Below, one piece after another: positions 1-5,003 of a stretch of DNA of 5,003 bases (the first letter of the stretch is position 1; every line of letters starts with the position of its first letter). The stretch lies in assembly GCA_002362735.1 (NCBI GenBank), contig DEUU01000229.1:1-5003 (forward strand). The letters are read 5' to 3'. The notes beneath the pieces are model-generated. The model ran no database searches. It was given only the letters and a program-made list of their open reading frames with translations, and had not been told where the DNA came from. A program made the position numbers and the translations under genes. The stretch is from Dehalococcoidia bacterium UBA3254 (lineage in GTDB: Bacteria > Chloroflexota > Dehalococcoidia > Dehalococcoidales > UBA3254).

Positions 1-1558
1 TGTCCATAAAGATCAGCCATGCTTCATCATGCTGAGGACCTTTTAATGCAAATCCATATCCACCCTGCTGGGCCAGAGATTCTTTAGTGATATACATTGA
101 AAATTCCAGGCCTTTCAATTCCATCGCGAATTTATTCAATTCGGCAATAACGCTCTGCTCGGATACCTGTTTTCTGGAGGCGTATTTCCGGGCAACCCAA
201 AATTTACCTCTGGCAATTCCTTGCCCGGCGATCTTCCCAAACCCTTCGCCTCTTCCAATTTCGTGCACCAGACGGTCGGCTGCATCTAAGTTGCCAAATC
301 TCAAATCATAACCGATGTCATCTTTAGTGAGAAAACCTCTCTCAACACATTCCATGAAGAAACTTGCGGTAACTCCTGTGGAAATGGTATCGAGACTGTA
401 CTCATCACAATACCAGTTATACTCGAGGACGAACTGAGGATCAAAGATTCCCATACAGCTCACCGCGCCGACAGTTTCATATTCCGGACCGTCGACATTG
501 ATCTTTTGCCCGGTTTTAGGTCCTCGTTCGAACATGACATTTTCTGCACTTTTGGCGCAAGCCAGATTACATCCGTAATAGCAGCCGTCCGGGAGATCTT
601 TACAGAAATATTTTTCTAGAAAAACATTCCCGAAAAGTTTAGGAGCCTCAGGACTTTGGCCGTACTGGTAGTTATTAATGGGTAAAAGATGAAATTTATT
701 CATATACTCCGATAGGCCGGTAGTACCCCAGGATTCCAGATTTAGCTGGACCGGATCACACTTAGCAACGGTATCTTTTAGTTTCGTCCCCGCCTGGCGA
801 GCCAGTTCCTTGTTGATGGCTTGATTACCATTAGCCTTCGTTAGACTGGAACGAACTAAAATACTGCGAAGTCCCTTCAAACGCATTACTGTACCCGTGC
901 CTCCCCTACCAGCCTGCTTGGAACGAATGCGGTCCCGTCTTCGGTCAAAGAAAAGGCTATTAACAATGCCAAATCTTGATTTGAGCGCTCCATCTCCAGC
1001 AATTACGGCCGCTAGAGAATCGCTATATTCCTGATTATTAATATCCTTTAAGAGATCCATCCCGTAAGATAATGCGCCTTTATCATTATTGATGTCATAC
1101 ACAGGTGCTACTGCAATACTGATAGTTTTAGCATCACCGTCGATAGACACCATGACATCTTCCCTGGATATACCCGAAATCGCCAAAGCATCGAACCCCG
1201 CCAGCTTCAAGAGCGGCCCAAAATGTCCTCCTACGTTAGAATCAATAAAAGTATCTGTTAGAGGAGATATTGTGCCGACGATAAATTTACCCGATCCGGG
1301 AAAACCTGGATCGTTGCACAGAGGGCCACTGGCCATCACCAGCAAATTTTCCGGACTATCTGACCGGGTTTCCCGACTCGTCTCATCCCATATCAGCTTC
1401 AACGCATACCCACGGCCTCCAGTGTATTTACTCTTAAAATCAGCCGGCAGTTCCTGGATTGTTATTTCTGGCTTGCTGAGATTAACTCTGAGTATACGGT
1501 CGGTGTATCCCCCCACCACTTTTGCTGGCTGGTACCGGATTTGGTGTAGAACTTTCAT
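1..1558 (-). CDS. Aldehyde:ferredoxin oxidoreductase family protein (tungsten/molybdopterin enzyme), C-terminus cut by window edge
   Basis: The frame is open from an ATG at 1558 to the left edge, giving about 519 residues. AOR-family enzymes usually have about 580-640, so the last 60-120 are missing. The family oxidises aldehydes or related substrates in the cytoplasm, using a bis-pyranopterin tungsten (or Mo) centre and one [4Fe-4S] cluster, and passes electrons to ferredoxin. Visible landmarks are the N-domain pattern GGYTDRILRVNLS (about residues 15-27) followed by GGRGYALKLIWDE, the glycine-rich cofactor-region motif GRGGTGTVM (217-225), a cysteine cluster C326-x3-C330-x3-C334, and a C-terminal stretch with LKGLEF and SLAQQGGYGFALKG, then HDEAW near the edge. 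The fourth cluster cysteine probably lies off the window. The start is supported by AGGA (plus-strand 1565-1568) six bases upstream and an in-frame stop at 1580-1582. It gives a short N-terminal extension before the conserved GGYT. No ferredoxin-like subunit is visible beside it. The family call is firm; the substrate is unknown. Confidence 0.93.
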   Translation of the reverse strand, partial: MKVLHQIRYQPAKVVGGYTDRILRVNLSKPEITIQELPADFKSKYTGGRGYALKLIWDETSRETRSDSPENLLVMASGPLCNDPGFPGSGKFIVGTISPLTDTFIDSNVGGHFGPLLKLAGFDALAISGISREDVMVSIDGDAKTISIAVAPVYDINNDKGALSYGMDLLKDINNQEYSDSLAAVIAGDGALKSRFGIVNSLFFDRRRDRIRSKQAGRGGTGTVMRLKGLRSILVRSSLTKANGNQAINKELARQAGTKLKDTVAKCDPVQLNLESWGTTGLSEYMNKFHLLPINNYQYGQSPEAPKLFGNVFLEKYFCKDLPDGCYYGCNLACAKSAENVMFERGPKTGQKINVDGPEYETVGAVSCMGIFDPQFVLEYNWYCDEYSLDTISTGVTASFFMECVERGFLTKDDIGYDLRFGNLDAADRLVHEIGRGEGFGKIAGQGIARGKFWVARKYASRKQVSEQSVIAELNKFAMELKGLEFSMYITKESLAQQGGYGFALKGPQHDEAWLIFMD

Positions 1559-1617
1559 CTTTGTTCCTATCCCCCATGATTATTTATCTCGATTAAGCAT
1601 ATATATTTATGTTAGGT

Positions 1618-1626
1618 ATTATATCA
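1618..1626 (-). promoter_or_regulatory. Extended -10 promoter for the AOR gene
   Basis: On the minus strand the sequence reads TGATATAAT, a perfect TATAAT preceded by the TGn extended -10 element. No good -35 is found 16-18 bp upstream (the minus-strand bases there read roughly AGCCTC), which fits a promoter that relies on the extended -10 or on an activator. Transcription would begin near 1611, leaving a leader of about 50 nt before the ATG at 1558. Read by eye only. Confidence 0.5.
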
Positions 1627-1636
1627 GAGTTTGATA
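1622..1636. repeat. Inverted repeat TATCA-n5-TGATA overlapping the AOR -10
   Basis: TATCA at 1622-1626 is matched by its reverse complement TGATA at 1632-1636, with a 5-bp spacer. The left arm overlaps the TGATATAAT element of the AOR promoter and the right arm sits just upstream of it. The position suits an operator for a dimeric regulator, but 5-bp arms arise often by chance in AT-rich DNA and no regulator gene in the window points to it. Confidence 0.3.
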
Positions 1637-1729
1637 CCCGGAGGCTAATACAAATCACACACGATCCAGGCTCCTGATATTTCAAACCGTAGCTTAGCCA
1701 GAATCACCAGGTAAAGATCATTTTTATTT

Positions 1730-1758
1730 TTGACAATGCAGTCACGGTCGGTTAAATT
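1730..1758 (+). promoter_or_regulatory. Sigma-A type promoter for the ACT/UPF0210/HDAC-like operon
   Basis: A perfect -35 hexamer TTGACA (1730-1735) is followed after 17 bp by TAAATT (1753-1758), which matches the -10 consensus at four of six positions. Transcription would start near 1765, about 30 bases before the ATG at 1794. It is the best plus-strand candidate upstream of the three-gene unit. Confidence 0.55.
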
Positions 1759-1771
1759 TATCTTAAATATA
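1752..1771. repeat. Helically phased direct repeat TTAAATTTA / TTAAATATA over the operon -10
   Basis: TTAAATTTA (1752-1760) and TTAAATATA (1763-1771) differ at one base and are offset by 11 bp, about one turn of the helix. The first copy covers the proposed -10. This could be a binding site for a tandem regulator, or simply an AT-rich promoter melting region. Confidence 0.3.
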
Positions 1772-1783
1772 CATTCTAAGAGT

Positions 1784-1787
1784 GAGG
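1784..1787 (+). promoter_or_regulatory. Ribosome binding site that decides the ACT gene start
   Basis: GAGG here, within GTGAGGT, lies six bases before the ATG at 1794. It shows that the in-frame GTG at 1782 is part of the ribosome site and not the start codon. Confidence 0.7.
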
Positions 1788-1793
1788 TTAATT

Positions 1794-2063
1794 ATGCGAG
1801 CAGTGATCACTGTCATCGGAAAAGATAGAAAAGGGATTATTGCCGGGGTAAGCACTGAGCTGGCCAGCGCCGGCATCAATATATTAGACATTAGTCAGAC
1901 CACTCTTCAGGAATATTTTGCTATGATCATGCTGGTTGATATGACGGATGCGAGGGATGCTTTTCATCAAATTCAGGAAAAGTTGAATGCCAAGGGAACT
2001 GAACTGGGAATGGAAATCAGGATTCAAAGGGAAGATATTTTTAACGCCATGCATCAGATCTAA
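1794..2063 (+). CDS. Stand-alone ACT-domain protein (UPF0237 type)
   Basis: This 89-residue protein is a single ACT domain and nothing more. It opens [20 protein letters not shown], the typical first strand and the glycine-containing loop before helix 1 (DRKGIIAGV, about residues 10-18). A second strand with [12 protein letters not shown] (about 29-40), a third with FAMIMLVDM (about 43-51), and a helix plus last strand ([11 protein letters not shown]) follow. ACT domains dimerise and bind small ligands, often amino acids, at the interface. The family includes the pneumococcal SP_0238 protein and resembles the ACT repeats of GcvR. No catalytic or DNA-binding domain is attached, so a regulatory or sensing partner role for the next gene is inferred. 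The ATG is set by GAGG at 1784-1787. It is the first gene of the operon, and its stop is 19 bp before the UPF0210 start. The ligand is unknown. Confidence 0.92.
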   Translation: MRAVITVIGKDRKGIIAGVSTELASAGINILDISQTTLQEYFAMIMLVDMTDARDAFHQIQEKLNAKGTELGMEIRIQREDIFNAMHQI

Positions 2064-2082
2064 GAAAAGGGAGCGATTGACT

Positions 2083-3450
2083 ATGTCAGCCATGATTAAC
2101 AGGGATAATATACTGGAAACGGTCAGAATGATTCAAGACGAGAATCTGGATATCCGGACGATCACAATGGGTATTAGCCTGTTCGACTGTATTGATTCAG
2201 ACGGAGATAAAGCCAGAGAGAAAATTCACCAAAAAATTACCAGGCTCGCCGGCAACCTCGTAAAGGTTGGCGAAGATATAGAAACGGAATATGGTATTCC
2301 TATCGTCAACAAACGTATTGCTGTCACACCTATTTGTCTGATTGCGGCTGCTACGAGTGATGATAATTATGTAAAATTTGCTGAAACGATGGATCAGAGC
2401 GCTAAAGAAATAGGAGTCGATTTTATTGGAGGTTTCTCCGCCCTGGTACATAAAGGCTGTGCCAAAGGCGACCGAATATTGCTTGATTCGATAGCTGAAT
2501 CCCTGGCAAGCACCGATGTGGTATGCTCCTCTGTAAATGTCGGTACCACTAAAGCCGGTGTCAACATGAATGTTATTAATGAATTGGGACATATTATTAA
2601 AGAGACAGCCCGTCTTACCGCGAAAAAGAATAGTATTGGTTGCGCTAAGTTGACAGTGTTCACGAATGCTGTCGAGGATAATCCATTTATGGCGGGTGCC
2701 TTTACAGGCGTCGGAGAGGGAGACTGCGTTATTAATGTCGGCATCAGTGGTCCAGGGGTAATCCGATCTGCTATAGAGAAAGTAAAGGGCGAATCTTTTG
2801 ATGTCCTGGCGGACGCCATTAAAAGAATGTCCTTCAAAATCACAAGGGCCGGACAGCTCGTTGCGCAGGAAGCTTCCAAACGCCTGAACGTTTCATTCGG
2901 GATAGTTGATCTCTCGCTGGCACCCACTCCCAGAATTGGGGACAGTATTGCCAATATTTTAGAAGAAATGGGATTAGAGTCCTGCGGCGCTCATGGGACT
3001 ACGGCTGCTCTGGCCCTGCTCACGGACTCGGTTAAAAAGGGAGGACTGATGGCTTGCAGCCACGCCGGAGGTCTGTCAGGAGCTTTTATTCCCGTAAGCG
3101 AAGATGCCGGTATGATTGAAGCCGTAAAAAGAGGTTCCATTTCAATTGATAAGTTAGAGTCAATGACCTGCGTCTGTTCTGTTGGATTGGACATGATTGC
3201 TATTCCAGGAGATACCCCGGATGAAACGATTTCGGCGATCATCGCCGATGAGGCAGCCATCGGTATGGTAAATAACAAGACTACCTCCGTCCGCATTATC
3301 CCGGTCTTTGGTAAAAAAGCCGGTGAAGAAGTAGAATTTGGTGGTCTTTTGGGCAGATCTCCGATAATCGCGGTCAGTAATTTTTCCAGTCAAAAATTTA
3401 TCCGTAGAGGAGGGCGAATCCCCCCTCCGGTCCACAGTTTTAGAAACTAA
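2083..3450 (+). CDS. UPF0210 / DUF711 family protein (PFL-like fold)
   Basis: The protein is 455 residues, the usual length for this family, so it looks intact. Recognisable segments are an N-terminal [34 protein letters not shown] (from about 71), [12 protein letters not shown] (about 112-123), [16 protein letters not shown] (from 192), SGPG (222-225), [15 protein letters not shown] (from C301), a [17 protein letters not shown] segment (C363, C365), and the family's typical end [16 protein letters not shown]0210 proteins have no established reaction. The SP_0239 structure places them near pyruvate formate-lyase-type folds, but no glycyl-radical motif of the RVxGY kind is present here. The ATG at 2083 follows AAGGGAG (2067-2073) by nine bases. 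A longer in-frame start at 1987 would overlap the ACT gene by 77 bases and adds nothing family-like. The gene is the middle of the operon. The family call is firm; the function is unknown. Confidence 0.94.
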   Translation: MSAMINRDNILETVRMIQDENLDIRTITMGISLFDCIDSDGDKAREKIHQKITRLAGNLVKVGEDIETEYGIPIVNKRIAVTPICLIAAATSDDNYVKFAETMDQSAKEIGVDFIGGFSALVHKGCAKGDRILLDSIAESLASTDVVCSSVNVGTTKAGVNMNVINELGHIIKETARLTAKKNSIGCAKLTVFTNAVEDNPFMAGAFTGVGEGDCVINVGISGPGVIRSAIEKVKGESFDVLADAIKRMSFKITRAGQLVAQEASKRLNVSFGIVDLSLAPTPRIGDSIANILEEMGLESCGAHGTTAALALLTDSVKKGGLMACSHAGGLSGAFIPVSEDAGMIEAVKRGSISIDKLESMTCVCSVGLDMIAIPGDTPDETISAIIADEAAIGMVNNKTTSVRIIPVFGKKAGEEVEFGGLLGRSPIIAVSNFSSQKFIRRGGRIPPPVHSFRN

Positions 3451-3464
3451 AGAGAGGTATAATA

Positions 3465-4343
3465 ATGAAAAAAACAGGTGTATTTTACCATGATGTTTGT
3501 GGCAAGGAAGCGTATAGCAGTTTGGCGATGGGTGTTGAACAAGGATTTAAAGCCATTGAGAAAGCAGGAATTTTCGATGAACCGAATGTTAAATGGTATG
3601 AATCCCGAAAAGCGGTTGAAGAGGAGATTCTTCGTCTTCATAGCCAGCAATGGGTTGATGAAATAAAACGGACTCAATGGTGGGAAGTATCTCTGTATTC
3701 CATCGGCGGCATGCTGGGGGCGACTGAAAAAGTATTAACCGGAGAAATTAATAACGCCCTGGTTATTTGCGGAGTCGGAGGTCACCATGCCCACCGGGAT
3801 AGCGCCTGGGGAGGATGTTACTTTAATGTCATCGGTCTTGGGATTCCGCACGCCCGGGCTTTGCGCCTGGGAAAACGGTTCGCTATTGTAGATACAGATA
3901 CCCATCATGCCGATGGTGTCCGGGACCTTTACCGGAATGATGAAGAAATGCTGCATATCTGTTTTTGTGGAGGCTATTCCTGGGAAGACGGCTACGAAGC
4001 GAAAATGGAGACCACCACAAAATTCTGTTTCCCCCATGGAATGTCTGATGAAGAAGAAATTGAGGCTGTGCGAAAAGAAGTTCCTCACAGGCTTAAAGAA
4101 TTCAAGCCTGAGTTGATATACTGGCTTTGCGGGATGGACACTCATAAGGACAGCTACGGCACTCAAGCCCTTACCGAAAAAGCCTACCCTCAAATGGCTA
4201 AAATAATTAAGCAAGCCGCAGATGAGGTTTGTGATGGTAAATTGATCGTCAAGACCTGCTGTAATGCCCCGCCCCATGCTACCACATATATTGTTCCCAG
4301 GATCGTTGACCGTCTGGCAGAACTTAATAGATACTTAAAATAA
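3465..4343 (+). CDS. Short atypical histone deacetylase / acetylpolyamine amidohydrolase-like protein
   Basis: This 292-residue protein belongs to the zinc-dependent deacetylase/amidohydrolase superfamily (arginase-deacetylase fold), but is shorter than the usual 340-370. LRLHSQQWVDEI corresponds to the family's early VHS..YV segment. GGHHAHRDSAWGGCYFN holds the tandem active-site histidines H107-H108. DTDTHHADG holds D143, zinc ligands D145 and H147, and D150, with Ala replacing the usual Gly of HHGDG. CGMDTHKDSYG supplies the third predicted zinc ligand, D225. The metal site and both His-Asp relays therefore look complete. The LEGGY motif that normally carries the catalytic tyrosine is missing. 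Its place is taken by IVKTCCNAPPHATTY (C265, C266, H271, Y275). The usual N-terminal H-PE-P-R segment is also absent. A cytoplasmic hydrolase of a small acylated or amide substrate is inferred; histone-like action is unlikely. The ATG follows AGAGAGG (3451-3457) by seven bases and lies 14 bp after the UPF0210 stop, as the last gene of the operon. Confidence 0.85.
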   Translation: MKKTGVFYHDVCGKEAYSSLAMGVEQGFKAIEKAGIFDEPNVKWYESRKAVEEEILRLHSQQWVDEIKRTQWWEVSLYSIGGMLGATEKVLTGEINNALVICGVGGHHAHRDSAWGGCYFNVIGLGIPHARALRLGKRFAIVDTDTHHADGVRDLYRNDEEMLHICFCGGYSWEDGYEAKMETTTKFCFPHGMSDEEEIEAVRKEVPHRLKEFKPELIYWLCGMDTHKDSYGTQALTEKAYPQMAKIIKQAADEVCDGKLIVKTCCNAPPHATTYIVPRIVDRLAELNRYLK

Positions 4344-4357
4344 AATATGATAAGATG

Positions 4358-4377
4358 CAATTGTTCTACGAACATTG
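4358..4377. repeat. Imperfect hairpin after the HDAC-like gene (possible weak terminator)
   Basis: CAAT-T-GTTC, loop TAC, GAAC-ATTG forms an eight-pair stem with one bulged T. It begins 14 bp after the stop codon. It is followed by GATTTTC, too short a T run for a convincing intrinsic terminator. It could attenuate transcription between the operon and the REC-PAS gene, or be a protein-binding palindrome (core TGTTC-n3-GAACA). Confidence 0.3.
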
Positions 4378-4431
4378 GATTTTCAGGGAATGTGGTCTTT
4401 TTCCATCTGGGGAGGAAGGGAGCTGGATTCA

Positions 4432-4446
4432 AGGGGTGAAAAATTG
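4432..4446 (+). promoter_or_regulatory. Ribosome binding site and TTG start of the REC-PAS gene
   Basis: AGGGG at 4432-4436 is seven bases before TTG at 4444. The protein then begins (M)DRPLSVLIVEDSEDD, a normal beginning for REC-PAS proteins of this type. An in-frame ATG at 4390 would add 18 residues that do not resemble REC sequence and has only CAGGGA directly abutting it. TTG is therefore preferred. Confidence 0.65.
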
Positions 4447-5003
4447 GATAGACCGTTGAGTGTACTCATTGTTGAAGATTCAGAAGACGATGCCATTTTG
4501 CTGCTTCGGCATTTGCAAAGGGACGGATATACCCCAAAATACGAAATAGTTACGACGGAAGAGTCACTAGTTAACTCCCTCGAAAAAGGATCCTGGGATA
4601 TTATCATCTCAGATTACGTTCTTCCCGAATTAAGCGGTCTGGCAGTGTTGAATCTTACTAAAAAGAAAAACCTGGATATTCCCTGCGTCATTATCTCGGG
4701 AAAAATTACAGAAGAGACTGCAGTCGCAGCCATGAAAGCGGGAGCTCGAGATTATATCACCAAAGATAACCTGACCCGTTTGGGTTCTGTCATTAAACGA
4801 GAACTGGAGGAATCATGTATCCGTGCCGAATATCAGAAGATGGAACAGGCTTTAAGGGAAAGTAGTGAGTTTAAAGCCATCCTCCTCTCGAGCTCGCCCA
4901 CGGCCATGATCGTCTACGCTCCAGATACTTCTGTCACATACGTCAATTCGGAAGCTGAGAAGCTGACTGGCTATTCTTCAAGCGAATGTATGAACCTTAA
5001 AGC
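4444..5003 (+). CDS. Response regulator with REC then PAS domain (probable start of a sensory kinase or output protein), C-terminus cut by window edge
   Basis: The frame is open from the TTG at 4444 to the right edge, 186 residues. Residues about 5-120 are a CheY-like receiver: acidic pair E11-D12 in VLIVEDSEDD, predicted phosphoacceptor D57 in IISDYVLPELSG, S85 in VIISG, and conserved K107 in DYITKDNLTRL. A short charged, coiled-coil-like linker (about 120-140, ESCIRAEYQKMEQALRES) leads into a PAS domain starting near 142 (AILLSSSPTAMIVY, then VTYVNSEAEKLTGYS). REC-PAS proteins with the YITK-NL-RL ending usually continue into more PAS domains and a histidine kinase, or a GGDEF/EAL output. 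The output here is off the window. It would act in the cytoplasm, receiving a phosphate from a partner kinase not seen here. It lies 100 bp downstream of the HDAC-like gene on the same strand; co-transcription is possible but unproven. Confidence 0.88.
   Translation, partial: MDRPLSVLIVEDSEDDAILLLRHLQRDGYTPKYEIVTTEESLVNSLEKGSWDIIISDYVLPELSGLAVLNLTKKKNLDIPCVIISGKITEETAVAAMKAGARDYITKDNLTRLGSVIKRELEESCIRAEYQKMEQALRESSEFKAILLSSSPTAMIVYAPDTSVTYVNSEAEKLTGYSSSECMNLK

Noticed and set aside
1089..1634. 181-aa plus-strand open frame
   Set aside because: It lies antisense over the 5' half of the AOR gene, has no family-like sequence, and runs into the divergent promoter region.
1782..1793. GTG start giving a 93-aa ACT protein
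   Set aside because: The GTG is inside the GTGAGGT ribosome site; the ATG at 1794 gives the normal domain start.
1987..2082. Upstream in-frame start adding 32 residues to UPF0210
   Set aside because: It would overlap the ACT gene, the extra residues are an out-of-frame reading of that gene, and the ATG at 2083 has its own ribosome site and matches the family length.
2394..2954. 186-aa minus-strand open frame inside UPF0210
   Set aside because: Antisense shadow of a well-conserved gene, with low-complexity, non-family-like sequence.
3735..4277. 180-aa minus-strand open frame inside the HDAC-like gene
   Set aside because: Antisense shadow; the plus-strand frame carries the complete metal-site motifs.
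4358..4377. LexA/SOS-type operator
   Set aside because: The arms are in the order GTTC-n3-GAAC, the reverse of the Gram-positive GAAC-n4-GTTC box, and no SOS gene is nearby.
4390..4443. ATG start adding 18 residues to the REC-PAS protein
   Set aside because: The purine run directly abuts the ATG with no proper spacing, and the added residues are not REC-like; the TTG at 4444 is better placed.

Overview
The window looks like chromosomal DNA of an anaerobic bacterium. The pointers are a tungsten/molybdopterin aldehyde:ferredoxin oxidoreductase (AOR family), the ACT-domain/UPF0210 gene pair (common in Clostridia and other anaerobes, also present in streptococci), strong purine-rich ribosome sites and moderate GC. 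A Bacillota (clostridial or Peptococcaceae-like) host is my best guess. A Desulfobacterota-like host is not excluded. No mobile element, CRISPR array, tRNA or rRNA is visible.

Layout. Bases 1-1558 (minus strand) hold the first ~519 residues of an AOR-family enzyme whose C-terminus lies off the left edge. Bases 1559-1793 are a divergent intergenic region. It has an extended -10 promoter facing the AOR gene, a consensus-like sigma-A promoter facing right, and short repeats that overlap both promoters. Bases 1794-4343 (plus strand) form a tight three-gene unit: a stand-alone ACT-domain protein (89 aa), a UPF0210/DUF711 protein (455 aa) and a short, atypical histone-deacetylase-fold protein (292 aa), separated by 19 and 14 bp. 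A ~100-bp gap with a weak imperfect hairpin follows. From 4444 to the right edge is the N-terminal part of a response-regulator (REC) protein that runs into a PAS domain, probably starting at TTG.

How the parts may work together. The ACT/UPF0210 pair is a known conserved neighbourhood of unknown function (the pneumococcal pair SP_0238/SP_0239 is a structurally characterised example). The ACT protein is probably a small-molecule sensor or regulator of its partner. The UPF0210 protein is related in fold to pyruvate formate-lyase-type proteins but shows no glycyl-radical motif. The third gene keeps the zinc and His-Asp residues of the deacetylase/amidohydrolase family but not the usual catalytic-tyrosine motif, so it is probably a metal hydrolase with altered chemistry. 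The three could form one small metabolic module. This, and any functional tie to the divergent AOR, is inference from gene order. The REC-PAS gene may be independent.
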